From Catellicoccus marimammalium M35/04/3 (GTDB lineage Bacteria > Bacillota > Bacilli > Lactobacillales > Catellicoccaceae), in the NCBI RefSeq assembly GCF_000313915.1, contig NZ_AMYT01000017.1:244479-308478 (forward strand): a stretch of DNA of 64,000 bases, in the 5' to 3' direction. Below are positions 37,659 through 47,470 of the stretch, piece by piece. Both the position numbers and the translations under genes were made by a program. Position 1 is the first letter of the stretch. Every line of letters begins with the position of its first letter. The notes beneath the pieces are model-generated. The model was not told the DNA's origin and did no database searches. It saw nothing but the letters and a program-made list of their open reading frames with translations.

Positions 37659-39059
37659 TTATATATGGATAGGCATTCCTTGTGCAAGTTCAGCAGTATC
37701 CATCAATGTCTCAGAAAGAGATGGATGGGGATGAATCGTTAATGCAATATCTTCTACATTCATTCCTGCTTCAATTGCTAAAGTTGCTTCGGCAATTAAA
37801 TCACTTGCGCTTGGTCCTGCAATTTGACAACCTACTAGAATTTTATTTTCTTTTGTTGAGATAAAGCGAATAAATCCATCGGTTGCATTTAAAGATAACG
37901 CACGACCATTACTTGCTAGTGGGAAAGTACTTACAACAAAACGATCATCACCTTCGATTTCACTTAGCGTAACTCCAGTAGTGGCTACTTCTGGACTTGT
38001 AAAGGCTACTGCTGGAATCGCACGATAATCTACAGTCACATCTTTTCCACTAATTACTTCTGCTGCAACTTTTCCTTCATAAGAAGCTTTATGCGCTAAT
38101 TGTGGTCCTGCTACAATATCACCAATGGCAAAAATACTTTCATTCGTTGTGCGTCCACATTCATCGACTTGGATAAAGCCACGTTCATCGACTTCAACAC
38201 TGGCCATTTCTAATCCTAATTCTTTTGTATTTGGTTTACGACCTACAGCAACTAAAATATAATCTGCTGTTAATGTGTGTTCTACCCCATCTTTTTCATA
38301 AACTAGAGTTGCTTCAGTTTCTGTTTCTGTTGCAGATTTAGCCATAACTGAAGTTTCAATCTTCATACCTTGTTTTTCCATTTCTTTTGTAACCAATTTA
38401 GATAAATCAGCATCAAATGGTGGTAAAATGCGATCTGCACCTTCTAAAATTGTAACTTCAGATCCTAAATGAGCGTAAGCAGTTCCTAATTCACAACCGA
38501 TAACTCCTCCACCTACAATGACTAAAGATTTTGGTACTTCTGGTAAATTTAGAGCTCCTGTAGAATCAATAATTCTTGTTCCATAAGCTAAAGATGGGAT
38601 TTCTACTGGTGTGCTTCCTGTAGCAATAATCGCATGTTCAAAAGAATAAGATTGGCCACTTTCTTCTGTCATTACACGCAAATGATTATCATCAACAAAA
38701 ATTGCTTCCCCTTCAATAATTTCAACGCCATTTTTCTTTAATAAATAGCGTACACCGGAAGTCAATTTATTCACTACACTTGCTTTCCATTCTTGTGTTT
38801 TAGCAAAATCAACTGTTGCTTTTTCGATTTGAATTCCCATAAATTCACTGTGAGTAGCAGCTTCTAACACTTCTCCTGCATGAATTAATGCTTTAGAAGG
38901 AATACAACCCACATTTAGACAAACACCGCCGACATTTCCTTTTTCAATGACTGCTACTTTTTGTCCCATTTGAGCCGCACGAATCGCAGCAACATATCCT
39001 CCTGGTCCTGCTCCAATAACAACTGTATCTAATTCAATTGGAAAATCTCCTACAACCAT
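37659..39059 (-). CDS. pdhD: Dihydrolipoyl dehydrogenase (PDH E3)
   Basis: Flavoprotein that reoxidises dihydrolipoamide on E2 and makes NADH. The 466-residue protein has the FAD motif VVIGAGPGGYVAAIRAAQ, the redox disulfide GGVCLNVGCIPSK, the NAD motif VIVGGGVIGCELG and the C-terminal HPHPSLSE with its active-site His-Glu. GGTAGGAAGAGAAGC precedes the ATG. Last gene of pdhABCD. In lactic acid bacteria this subunit often governs sensitivity of the complex to NADH. Confidence 0.96.
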   Translation of the reverse strand: MVVGDFPIELDTVVIGAGPGGYVAAIRAAQMGQKVAVIEKGNVGGVCLNVGCIPSKALIHAGEVLEAATHSEFMGIQIEKATVDFAKTQEWKASVVNKLTSGVRYLLKKNGVEIIEGEAIFVDDNHLRVMTEESGQSYSFEHAIIATGSTPVEIPSLAYGTRIIDSTGALNLPEVPKSLVIVGGGVIGCELGTAYAHLGSEVTILEGADRILPPFDADLSKLVTKEMEKQGMKIETSVMAKSATETETEATLVYEKDGVEHTLTADYILVAVGRKPNTKELGLEMASVEVDERGFIQVDECGRTTNESIFAIGDIVAGPQLAHKASYEGKVAAEVISGKDVTVDYRAIPAVAFTSPEVATTGVTLSEIEGDDRFVVSTFPLASNGRALSLNATDGFIRFISTKENKILVGCQIAGPSASDLIAEATLAIEAGMNVEDIALTIHPHPSLSETLMDTAELAQGMPIHI

Positions 39060-39069
39060 GCTTCTCTTC

Positions 39070-40359
39070 CTACCCTTCTAATAATAATAATTGTGGATCT
39101 GCTAACAGACGTTTCAATTCATTCATCGCGTTTTGAGCTAACGCACCATCAATTAAGCGATGGTCGAAACTTAAAGATAAGGCAAGTTGTTTACCAACAA
39201 CAATTTCTCCATCTTTAACAATTGGTGCTTCTTTAATCTTACCAATACCTAAGATTGCTACTTCTGGGTAACGAATAATTGGAGTAAAGAATCCACCACC
39301 GATAGAACCAATATTAGTAATCGTAATCGTTCCACCACGCATTGCTTCTGCAGATAAACTTCCTGCTAAAGCATCACTTGTATTATTAGAAATTTCTTTA
39401 GCTAAAGCTAACAATCCTTTACGTTTTACATCTTTTAATACAGGAACATATAAACCTTGATCTGTGTTTGTTGCAATTCCTACATTGCATGTATGATGAT
39501 AGACTACTTCTTCATTGACCATATCTAGACTTGCATTTAATTCTGGATATTTCTCTACAACAATCGCTAATGCTTTCGCAATATATGGTAGGAAGCTTAG
39601 TTTAACATCTTGTTCTGCTGCATATTCTTTGTATACTTTACGATGTTCCCAAAGTGCAGATACCTCTACTTCATCAAATAAAGTTACTGCTGGAATATTG
39701 TCTGCAGATTGTTTCATTGATTGAGCAATGGCTTTACGCATTGGCGTCATTTTTTCTCTTGTTTCATCTTCACCTTTGGCAATCGCAACAGGAGCTGCTT
39801 TTTCTACGACTGGTGTAGAAGCCGTTTCTTTAGCCACAGGAGCTTCTGCTGTAGAAGAACCATTTTCTAAGAAGTTTTCTACATCGGATTGTAAAATATG
39901 ATTATGTTTTCCAGTTGGTGTTACTAAATGTAAATCTACTCTATTTTCCTTAGCAAAACGACGAACAGATGGGAAAGCTAATGGTTGATTTAAAATATCA
40001 TCTGTTTTTTTGCTTGCTGGAACTTGCGGTGCTAGCTCTTCTTTTGCTTCTCCAGCTGGTTCATTTGCTGATGCCTCTTCTGTACTTGCTTCTTCTGTTG
40101 CTTCTTCGCCATGAGGTAAATGATCAGTTTCAATTACCACTAATGGATCACCAACACTCGCTAATGTACCGGCTTCTGTTTTAATAGAACGAATCGTCCC
40201 TTCTACAGGTGCATAAATTTCTTCTACTGATTTATCATTTTGTACTTCTAATAAGACATCATCTTCAGTTACTGTATCGCCTTCTTTAACAAACCATTGT
40301 AAAATTTCTCCTTCGGCAATTCCTTCTCCGATATCTGGCAATTTAAAAATGTAATCCAT
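39070..40359 (-). CDS. pdhC: Dihydrolipoamide acetyltransferase (PDH E2)
   Basis: Core subunit that moves acetyl groups from E1 to CoA. One N-terminal lipoyl domain carries the lipoylated Lys in EVQNDKSVEEIYAP (about residue 44). A Glu/Ala/Pro linker follows, then a peripheral-subunit-binding domain (AFPSVRRFAKENRVDL, about 129-165), a second Ala/Pro/Val linker and the catalytic domain. The catalytic His-Asp is in LSFDHRLIDGA near the C-terminus. Length 429 residues; a single lipoyl domain. AGGAGGATTATT precedes the ATG. Confidence 0.96.
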   Translation of the reverse strand: MDYIFKLPDIGEGIAEGEILQWFVKEGDTVTEDDVLLEVQNDKSVEEIYAPVEGTIRSIKTEAGTLASVGDPLVVIETDHLPHGEEATEEASTEEASANEPAGEAKEELAPQVPASKKTDDILNQPLAFPSVRRFAKENRVDLHLVTPTGKHNHILQSDVENFLENGSSTAEAPVAKETASTPVVEKAAPVAIAKGEDETREKMTPMRKAIAQSMKQSADNIPAVTLFDEVEVSALWEHRKVYKEYAAEQDVKLSFLPYIAKALAIVVEKYPELNASLDMVNEEVVYHHTCNVGIATNTDQGLYVPVLKDVKRKGLLALAKEISNNTSDALAGSLSAEAMRGGTITITNIGSIGGGFFTPIIRYPEVAILGIGKIKEAPIVKDGEIVVGKQLALSLSFDHRLIDGALAQNAMNELKRLLADPQLLLLEG

Positions 40360-40369
40360 AATAATCCTC

Positions 40370-41347
40370 CTAATAAGTCATTGCCTCTTTGGCTGCTTTT
40401 TCAATATCTTTAGCATTTGGTAACCATGCATTTTCCATTTGACCAAATGGATAAACCGTATCTGGAGCAGTAACACGCATTACAGGTGCAGATAAGTATA
40501 AAATCGCGTGTTCTGCAATTTCTGCGACCACTTGTGCCGCAACTCCAGCTTGACGTTGTGCTTCTTGAATAACAATTGCACGTCCTGTTTTCTTCACTGA
40601 ATTTAAAATCGTATTTGTATCCAATGGAGAAATGGTTCTTAAATCAATTACCTCAGCTTGGATACCTTCTTTTTCTAATTGTTGTGCAGCTTTTAATGCT
40701 TCTTGGACCATATATCCATAAGCAATTAATGTTACATCAGAACCTTCTTTCGCTACACGCGCTTTATCCAAAGGCACTGTATAATATTCTTCTGGTACTT
40801 CATCGCGCACAGAACGATATAATTTCATATGTTCTAGGAACATTACTGGATCATTACTTTCAATGGAAGATAATAATAACCCTTTTGCATCATAAGGATT
40901 TGATGGAACAACTACACGAATCCCTGGAGTTTGTGCTAATAATCCTTCTAAACTATCCGCATGCATTTCTGGAGTATGAACTCCTCCACCAAAAGGCGCA
41001 CGAATTGTTACTGGCATATTTCTTGTTCCAGCCATTTTGAAACGAGCACGAGCAATTTGCCCTGCAATTTCATCCATTGCTTCATACATAAAACCATAGA
41101 ATTGAATTTCTGGAATTGGTCGATAATTTTCTAATGCCAATCCATAAGCCAGTCCTAAAATTCCTGATTCTGCTAATGGAGTATCAAATACACGATCTGG
41201 ACCAAATTTTTCTTGTAATCCTTCTGTTGCACGGAACACTCCACCGTTATTCCCTACGTCTTCTCCGAAAACTAATGTATTTTCATCTCGTTCTAAAGCA
41301 ACTTCCAAAGCTTGTGTAATTGCTTTAATCATTGTCATTTGTGCCAT
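40370..41347 (-). CDS. pdhB: Pyruvate dehydrogenase E1 beta subunit
   Basis: Pairs with PdhA to decarboxylate pyruvate with TPP. The 325-residue protein has [18 protein letters not shown] near residue 28, [14 protein letters not shown] (includes the TPP-activating Glu region), and the C-terminal transketolase domain with [31 protein letters not shown] precedes the ATG. It lies 17 bases after pdhA and 10 before pdhC. Confidence 0.97.
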   Translation of the reverse strand: MAQMTMIKAITQALEVALERDENTLVFGEDVGNNGGVFRATEGLQEKFGPDRVFDTPLAESGILGLAYGLALENYRPIPEIQFYGFMYEAMDEIAGQIARARFKMAGTRNMPVTIRAPFGGGVHTPEMHADSLEGLLAQTPGIRVVVPSNPYDAKGLLLSSIESNDPVMFLEHMKLYRSVRDEVPEEYYTVPLDKARVAKEGSDVTLIAYGYMVQEALKAAQQLEKEGIQAEVIDLRTISPLDTNTILNSVKKTGRAIVIQEAQRQAGVAAQVVAEIAEHAILYLSAPVMRVTAPDTVYPFGQMENAWLPNAKDIEKAAKEAMTY

Positions 41348-41364
41348 AATTCTCGTCCTCTTCC

Positions 41365-42486
<1,122 letters not shown>

Positions 42487-42521
42487 TCACTTAATGTTTT
42501 TACAAATCAACTATTTTGCTC

Positions 42522-42543
42522 AAAATGAAAAAGTTTTCATTTT
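42522..42543. promoter_or_regulatory. Perfect palindrome upstream of pdhA
   Basis: AAAATGAAAA-AG-TTTTCATTTT, with 10-bp arms, lies about 75 bp upstream of the pdhA start in the divergent region. It could be a repressor operator; the factor is unknown. AT-richness lowers its weight. Confidence 0.4.
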
Positions 42544-42561
42544 CACAATAATTTTAGCGTG

Positions 42562-42576
42562 CTGTAAACGCTAACT
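42562..42576. promoter_or_regulatory. cre site between pdhA and the pyridoxine kinase gene
   Basis: TGTAAACGCTAACT matches TGWAANCGNTNWCA except for the last base. It sits just upstream of the TATAAT (42582-42587) of the plus-strand gene, a position suited to repression by CcpA. It also overlaps the inverted repeat TTAGCG-N9-CGCTAA (42554-42574). Confidence 0.6.
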
Positions 42577-42609
42577 TTTGCTATAATAAAGGGCGTAGGA
42601 GGTATTTAT

Positions 42610-43407
42610 ATGACAAAAAAAATCTTAACTATTGCTGGCTCAGATATTACAGGTGGAGCAGGCCAAGCTGCTGACTTGAAAGTTTTTTCTGCTCACCATT
42701 GTTATGGAATGAGCGCTCTAAGTTGTATTGTTACTTTTAGCAAAGCTCATCAGTATATGCCGGAAATTTATCCTGTTCATGCGTCTATTTTAAAAGACCA
42801 ATTAGATACGATTACAGATTTAAATCGTTTAGATGCCATTAAAACAGGAATGCTTCCCGAAGAAAAACAAATTCATCTAGTTGCTCGTTGGCTAAAATCA
42901 CAAGCTGAAAATAATGTACCGATTATTATTGATCCTGTGATGGTCTGCAAGAACAATGGTGAAGAAAATCTAGAGAAGCTAAAAGAAAGTATTATAAAGG
43001 AATTATTACCTCTCGCTACAGTAACCACTCCTAACTTAGTAGAAGCAGAAGCATTAGCCGATATGAAAATCCAAACAAAAGAAGACATGGCTGCTGCTGC
43101 AGAAAAAATTCATGAGTTAGGACCTAAGTATGTAGTTATTAAAGGCGGCGCGCGTTTAGAAGGCGATGTTGCAGTAGATTTACTCTTTGATGGAAAAGAA
43201 TTCCATTATTTTGAAAGAGAAAAAATTACCGAAGGATTTAATCACGGAGCAGGATGTTCTTTTGCCGCAGCAATTACATCTAATCTCGCTTTAGAGAAAG
43301 ATATTACTGATGCTGTACGTGATGCAAAAGAATTTGTCTATCATGCGATTGATTCTGGACTAGAGTTAGGTCCTCGTTCTTCTGCCGTTTTTGTCAATTA
43401 TAAATAG
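42610..43407 (+). CDS. Pyridoxine / hydroxymethylpyrimidine kinase (PdxK/ThiD type)
   Basis: A ribokinase-fold kinase of 265 residues that phosphorylates pyridoxal/pyridoxine or HMP(-P). The start is TIAGSDITGGAGQAADLK, with the P-loop-like IIDPVMVCKNNGE in the middle. The anion hole and catalytic region near the C-terminus is read as FNHGAGCSFAAAITSNLA. In typical ThiD the latter is GTGCT; the Ser in GAGCS is the PdxK-like variant seen in Firmicutes. GTAGGAGGTATTTAT precedes the ATG. It stands alone and is divergent from pdhA. Substrate cannot be fixed from sequence. Confidence 0.85.
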   Translation: MTKKILTIAGSDITGGAGQAADLKVFSAHHCYGMSALSCIVTFSKAHQYMPEIYPVHASILKDQLDTITDLNRLDAIKTGMLPEEKQIHLVARWLKSQAENNVPIIIDPVMVCKNNGEENLEKLKESIIKELLPLATVTTPNLVEAEALADMKIQTKEDMAAAAEKIHELGPKYVVIKGGARLEGDVAVDLLFDGKEFHYFEREKITEGFNHGAGCSFAAAITSNLALEKDITDAVRDAKEFVYHAIDSGLELGPRSSAVFVNYK

Positions 43408-43408
43408 A

Positions 43409-43446
43409 CAAAAAAAGGATGTTGTTTCTAACATCCTTTTTTTATT
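43409..43446. terminator. Bidirectional terminator
   Basis: AAAAAGGATGTT pairs with AACATCCTTTTT around GTTTCT, with T runs on both strands, between convergent genes. Confidence 0.88.
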
Positions 43447-43454
43447 TTTATTAT

Positions 43455-44120
43455 CTATTTTAATAGTAAAATTTGTATATCGTTAAAATGATAGCGTAAA
43501 ACTTTTGTAGCTTCCATTACTTTATCTAAAGTAATTTCTTGATTTTCACCTAAAATTTCTGCCGAACTTTGAATAGCTTCAACAATCTTCTTATAAACAG
43601 AGCGTACTTTCTTTTGAGCATGACGATCTGTTAAATGGCAGATATCTTGTAAAATATTTACCATAATCGTACTAAAGTATTGATTCTTTTGCTCAGAGCA
43701 AAAAGAACGTAGCATATTATTCATTTGGTGACAAAGCAAAGATAAAGATTGTTCTTGCTCTAACGTCTCTTCAATTTCAGCTACTTCTTTTCGAATTTCT
43801 TTTGTATCAACTTTAAGATGTTCTCTTTCCATCTTGCGAATATGATAACATAACATGTATTCTAAAATACAAATTCGATCAATAATTTCCTGCACGCCCA
43901 ATACACGCTCACAAATTAAAGCACCCTTATTTGGTTCACACTGAACTAAATTTTCTCCTGCTAAGCGTGTAATTGCTCGACGAATTGGCGAGCGACTTAC
44001 TCCTAATTCTTCTGCAACTTCTTGCTCTACGATATGTTTGGTTGGTGGCCAGATTCCAGAAAGTATCTGTTCTTTCATATAAGAATAGGCCTTCATTTCT
44101 GCGTTATTACTTCTTGCCAT
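43455..44120 (-). CDS. GntR family transcriptional regulator (FCD-like)
   Basis: A 221-residue regulator. The N-terminal winged helix covers about 5-70, with EQEVAEELGVSRSPIRRAITRLAGENLV as recognition region (extent only). An all-helical C-terminal domain of about 140 residues fits the FadR/FCD group, though the metal-binding His pattern is not obvious. The ATG at 44120 with AAAGGGTGAAATC is preferred over an upstream TTG. A near-perfect inverted repeat lies just upstream of the start, suggesting autoregulation. Targets unknown; the next gene upstream is the PurK-like protein on the same strand. Confidence 0.85.
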   Translation of the reverse strand: MARSNNAEMKAYSYMKEQILSGIWPPTKHIVEQEVAEELGVSRSPIRRAITRLAGENLVQCEPNKGALICERVLGVQEIIDRICILEYMLCYHIRKMEREHLKVDTKEIRKEVAEIEETLEQEQSLSLLCHQMNNMLRSFCSEQKNQYFSTIMVNILQDICHLTDRHAQKKVRSVYKKIVEAIQSSAEILGENQEITLDKVMEATKVLRYHFNDIQILLLK

Positions 44121-44136
44121 GATTTCACCCTTTTTC

Positions 44137-44170
44137 AAGCATAAATTTAAACATTTTAAATTTTATGCTT
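44137..44170. promoter_or_regulatory. 34-bp inverted repeat upstream of the gntR gene
   Basis: AAGCATAAATTTAAA on the left is matched by TTTAAATTTTATGCTT on the right, a mirror apart from one extra T. It lies 17-50 bases before the regulator start, downstream of a TATAAT-like sequence. Candidate operator for the GntR protein. Confidence 0.5.
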
Positions 44171-44235
44171 TTTTGTTTTTTATTTCTCATACCTTTGCTA
44201 TTATATACTATTTTTATGATATTTTCTACCTTCTT

Positions 44236-45342
44236 CTAAAGGAAGAATTTATCCATTTCTAATAGCTCATGGCTTTGTTCAGAAGTCAATGCAGTCACAT
44301 GACCCACAACGCTATCTCCTCTCGCAAATTCGTAATCATAAAAGTAGAAATGCCAATTTGCTTGATGTTCAATTTGACGTTTGGCAGAGCTAATATCTTT
44401 CCCTGTAATTAATGTAGTTACTGCTGGCATAAAGCAATCTGCTTTCTCTTGTAATGGCCATTGACATACACCTCGTAAATGAGCAGAAAATGTATTAAAC
44501 TGACAAGCATCTAAAGTTAATAACGTACTTTCATCCGGATAGCTAACCATGTCATCGACATAAATCACACCTTCTGAAGTAATATGATAACGAATGGTCA
44601 TTGTTCCTTCATATTCCATCTTTTCCACAATCACTCGAGCAATACGTTCTAATTCTTGGACCATTAGTGGATCTAAATCATCCTTTGTTTGGAATTTTCT
44701 TTCCTCTCCAAAGGAAGAAACATGCTCTACTGGTGGAAAAAACATTACATCTCCACGATTATTTCTTGCAACTGCCATCGATACATCATATTGATAAGCA
44801 ATCATGCTTTCTAAAATACAAGAATCTTGTTTAACAAGATCCATCGCGTGTACTACATCACTTGCACTTTCAATGACTACTTCTTGCACTCCTTGGCTAT
44901 CTCTCAATAAACAAGGATAACCAATTCCATCAATATTTTCTTCAATATCTGTAATACGTACAATAGTTGCATAAGGGGCAATATTAATTCCTACATCCTC
45001 TAAGAATGTTTTTTTCAAGAATAAATCTTGTGCATATGCCAAACCATTAATTCCTTGCGGCAAATTAAATTTTTCTTCAATGGTCATCATTGTATGTAGT
45101 TGCAGTCGATTGGTCGCATATATCAACACATCACAACGACGTCCTAATTGTTCTAAATCATATAAATCCTGAATATTTCCTTCAATAAATTCATCGGCCA
45201 TTTTTCCGGCAGGGCATTCTTTTGTAGATTCTAAAACGCATACACGAAATCCCAAAATTTTAGCCTCCATTGCTAATAAAAAAGCAAAGGCGCCGCCACC
45301 AATAATTCCTACGGTTTTTCCTGGTCGAATATATTCCGCCAT
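44236..45342 (-). CDS. PurK-like ATP-grasp protein, probably altered in function
   Basis: The 368-residue chain aligns by eye with N5-carboxyaminoimidazole ribonucleotide synthase (PurK). It has an N-terminal VGIIGGGAFAFLLAMEAK fold, a middle ATP-grasp domain with YPCLLRDSQG and CILESMI, and C-terminal HVTALT. Key features are missing. The ATP-grasp metal-binding Glu region has Arg (TIRYH, about 251) instead of the usual Glu, NELAPR is replaced by DDMVSY (263-268), and the HNSGH motif is absent. The glycine-rich ATP loop is also short. No purE or other purine gene adjoins it. AGTAGGGAAAAC precedes the ATG at 45342. It could bind a ligand rather than catalyse. Confidence 0.75.
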   Translation of the reverse strand: MAEYIRPGKTVGIIGGGAFAFLLAMEAKILGFRVCVLESTKECPAGKMADEFIEGNIQDLYDLEQLGRRCDVLIYATNRLQLHTMMTIEEKFNLPQGINGLAYAQDLFLKKTFLEDVGINIAPYATIVRITDIEENIDGIGYPCLLRDSQGVQEVVIESASDVVHAMDLVKQDSCILESMIAYQYDVSMAVARNNRGDVMFFPPVEHVSSFGEERKFQTKDDLDPLMVQELERIARVIVEKMEYEGTMTIRYHITSEGVIYVDDMVSYPDESTLLTLDACQFNTFSAHLRGVCQWPLQEKADCFMPAVTTLITGKDISSAKRQIEHQANWHFYFYDYEFARGDSVVGHVTALTSEQSHELLEMDKFFL

Positions 45343-45416
45343 GTTTTCCCTACTTTCCAAAATTAACATTTATTTTAATTATAATGTCCGTTTTTTTATT
45401 ATGCAAACCCACTTTT

Positions 45417-45992
45417 TTATTCATCCCAACGATATAGTTGATAGGTTTCTATCATCTGAATCAATTTTTGAGCATAATTTGGATCTGTTGCATAGCCTGC
45501 ATTTTGCAAAGCATAGGCTGCTGCTTGATAATTTTTTGCCTGTAATACTGCTTCATATTGCTGTTCATTCCAACTTGTCCCATGAGCTAACAATTTCGCA
45601 TGGGCTAAAATCGATTGTTTCCAAGAACGATAGACGCGAAATCGTTGTTCTACTTCCATTCTTTGTCCATCTACATACTCAATAGTTGGTAAATCGACAC
45701 CTGGCTCCCAAAATCCAGCTTTTACACCAAACAAATTATTATATTTTTCTGCTAGCTCACTTTGTCCAAAATTAGACTCCAATGCAGCTTGTGCAATAAT
45801 AATACTTACTGGAATATGATATTTTTTCATCGATTGTTGTGCCATGGGTACAATGGTTGTAATGAATTCTTCTTTTGGAACTTTCGTTTCTTTTTGCATC
45901 GGTGGACGCCAATATAAAAATAAAACTAACAAAAGTAAAAAGAAAAAAAGCAATAAAAATGAATAAGATTTTTTTAACGGACGTCTTTTCAT
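45417..45992 (-). CDS. Membrane-anchored glucosaminidase (GH73)
   Basis: A 191-residue protein with an N-terminal membrane helix (about 11-28) and an extracellular GH73 domain. It has IIAQAALESNFGQSELAEKYNNLFGVKA with the catalytic Glu in ALESNFG (about residue 72; extent only), VYRSWKQSILAH and AGYATDPNYAQKL. Such enzymes cut GlcNAc-MurNAc bonds in peptidoglycan. The start follows one base after the stop of the upstream carboxypeptidase gene, so it is in the same unit. The ribosome site is weak (CAGGTCG), consistent with coupling. Confidence 0.9.
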   Translation of the reverse strand: MKRRPLKKSYSFLLLFFFLLLLVLFLYWRPPMQKETKVPKEEFITTIVPMAQQSMKKYHIPVSIIIAQAALESNFGQSELAEKYNNLFGVKAGFWEPGVDLPTIEYVDGQRMEVEQRFRVYRSWKQSILAHAKLLAHGTSWNEQQYEAVLQAKNYQAAAYALQNAGYATDPNYAQKLIQMIETYQLYRWDE

Positions 45993-45993
45993 A

Positions 45994-46776
45994 TTAACGA
46001 CCTGCTTCTTTCAATTCATCAATATATTCTTCTAAACATAGATGATGTTTCATAATATATTCTGCATTTTCTTTTCCAACATAGCGTAAATGCCAAGGCT
46101 CATATTGAATCGCAGTAATTTTTTCTTTTGCTTTTGGATAGCGAATAATAAATCCATACTCTGCACAATGATCATTTAGCCATTTTCCGCTTTTTGTATG
46201 AGCAAATTTTTCTTCCAATGTCCCACCATCTTCATAATAATCTGCACCTAATACATCTAAAGCAAGTCCTGTGTGATGTTCACTTGTCCCTGGTTTTGTC
46301 ATATAATCTGCAGTTTCTTTTTTCGCTTCTTGTTTTGATTTTCCTTCCTTAATATAGTTATCAATTTGTTGTTGATAAATTTTTTCTTGATAATCAGGAG
46401 AACGATAAGAAGAAACAATTACTAATGGATTTCCTGCTTTTTTGGCTGCTTTAGCTAATGCTTCATAATGCGGAATTACCTTTTTATTTAATTTATAATT
46501 GCCAATCGTTCCTAAATCCGCTTTATAATTTTTAGGTAATGGATGAGTTTTGTTTACTAACAATAAATCCCAATCTGAAGGTTTTACGCCTTTTGGTAAC
46601 TCTTGATTTAATTTTTCCTCTTTCTCATTTTTCACTTCTTTTTGCTTATCCTTAGCAGCGGAACGATGGGTAGATATATTTTCTACTTTAGCTAAAGAAT
46701 GATTATACGCTAAAGCAACTCCACCTGTTGTTGCTAAAATAGCTACCGTTGCTAGACTACATAGGAAGCGGTTCAT
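45994..46776 (-). CDS. D-alanyl-D-alanine carboxypeptidase (VanY/M15B)
   Basis: Zinc peptidase that trims the terminal D-Ala from peptidoglycan stems. Signal sequence or anchor about residues 5-24. The M15 motifs are SSYRSPDYQEKIY, KPGTSEHHTGLALDV (first zinc His and Asp) and YEPWHLRYVG (catalytic Glu and third zinc His). The ATG at 46776 lies behind TAGGTGAATTTC; an in-frame GTG at 46785 directly abuts the upstream stop. 260 residues. Part of a three-gene unit with the gene upstream and the GH73 gene downstream. No vancomycin-resistance genes are nearby, so a housekeeping role is likely. Confidence 0.92.
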   Translation of the reverse strand: MNRFLCSLATVAILATTGGVALAYNHSLAKVENISTHRSAAKDKQKEVKNEKEEKLNQELPKGVKPSDWDLLLVNKTHPLPKNYKADLGTIGNYKLNKKVIPHYEALAKAAKKAGNPLVIVSSYRSPDYQEKIYQQQIDNYIKEGKSKQEAKKETADYMTKPGTSEHHTGLALDVLGADYYEDGGTLEEKFAHTKSGKWLNDHCAEYGFIIRYPKAKEKITAIQYEPWHLRYVGKENAEYIMKHHLCLEEYIDELKEAGR

Positions 46777-46785
46777 GAAATTCAC

Positions 46786-47316
46786 CTACTCTTCAATTTT
46801 TGTTTGTTCGACATATGTATCCTCTAAGTCTCTATTTACCCATTCTAACAAACCTTTACTACTGCATTCAATTTTTTTTGAGATATAAGCGGGCATAGAG
46901 AAAGTTAAAATATCATCATATCCCCATTCACCATAAGATAAACTAATTTTTAAAGTCACAATGTCTTGAATTCCACTATGTACGGTCTTTGTAATTAATT
47001 CTGTCGTAGAATAAGGAGTTTCAATCCATTTTTTAGCAATCATTGCCTTCAAACGACGAAATTGTTGTACAACATAATATTGCTTTTCTGGGAAAAACAT
47101 CGTTTGTTCTGCTACTTTTTGCATCAACATCCATTCATAATCAGTAAATAAACCTTTAATACGTTGCATCGCTTCTTGATTTAATACTTTTTTTCCTTCT
47201 TTCCATTCTTGCCATTCTTCTTTTGTTAATTGTAAACATTTTTCAACAAAATAATCTTCACTAGGAAATTTAGTACAAATTTCGTCTAAAATAATCAATA
47301 CTAATGCTTGATGCAT
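46786..47316 (-). CDS. Unknown protein preceding the wall hydrolase genes
   Basis: Not recognised. A 176-residue, probably cytoplasmic protein without signal or membrane helix. The first 90 residues are helix-rich with many Trp, Glu and Lys (KEEWQEWKEGKKVLNQEAMQ), the second half is predicted mixed. The ATG at 47316 follows GAGGAGAGTGATTGGA. The stop directly precedes the carboxypeptidase start region, so it forms an operon with the vanY-like and GH73 genes. It might be a regulator or an adaptor, but nothing in the sequence decides this. Confidence 0.75.
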   Translation of the reverse strand: MHQALVLIILDEICTKFPSEDYFVEKCLQLTKEEWQEWKEGKKVLNQEAMQRIKGLFTDYEWMLMQKVAEQTMFFPEKQYYVVQQFRRLKAMIAKKWIETPYSTTELITKTVHSGIQDIVTLKISLSYGEWGYDDILTFSMPAYISKKIECSSKGLLEWVNRDLEDTYVEQTKIEE

Positions 47317-47449
47317 TCCAATCACTCTCCTCATTTTTCTACTACACTATTTTACTCCTTTTTTCTTATTTTCTCATCTATCATCTTCCTTTGAAAAAAT
47401 CAATTGGTCAAAAAATGTAATTTGTATTACAATTTTAAGGAGGATTACA

Positions 47450-47470
47450 ATGGAGGGAGTGCTTTTTTGA
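47450..47470 (+). CDS. Six-codon leader minicistron (candidate)
   Basis: AAGGAGG lies 6 bases before an ATG that opens MEGVLF and a TGA. The last T of its final codon plus the TGA forms TTGA, overlapping the TTG start of the downstream membrane protein. This looks like a translational coupling device; whether it is translated is unproven. Confidence 0.4.
   Translation: MEGVLF

Noticed and set aside
40576..41040. Frame of 154 codons opposite pdhB
   Set aside because: Antisense shadow with Leu/His bias and no ribosome site.
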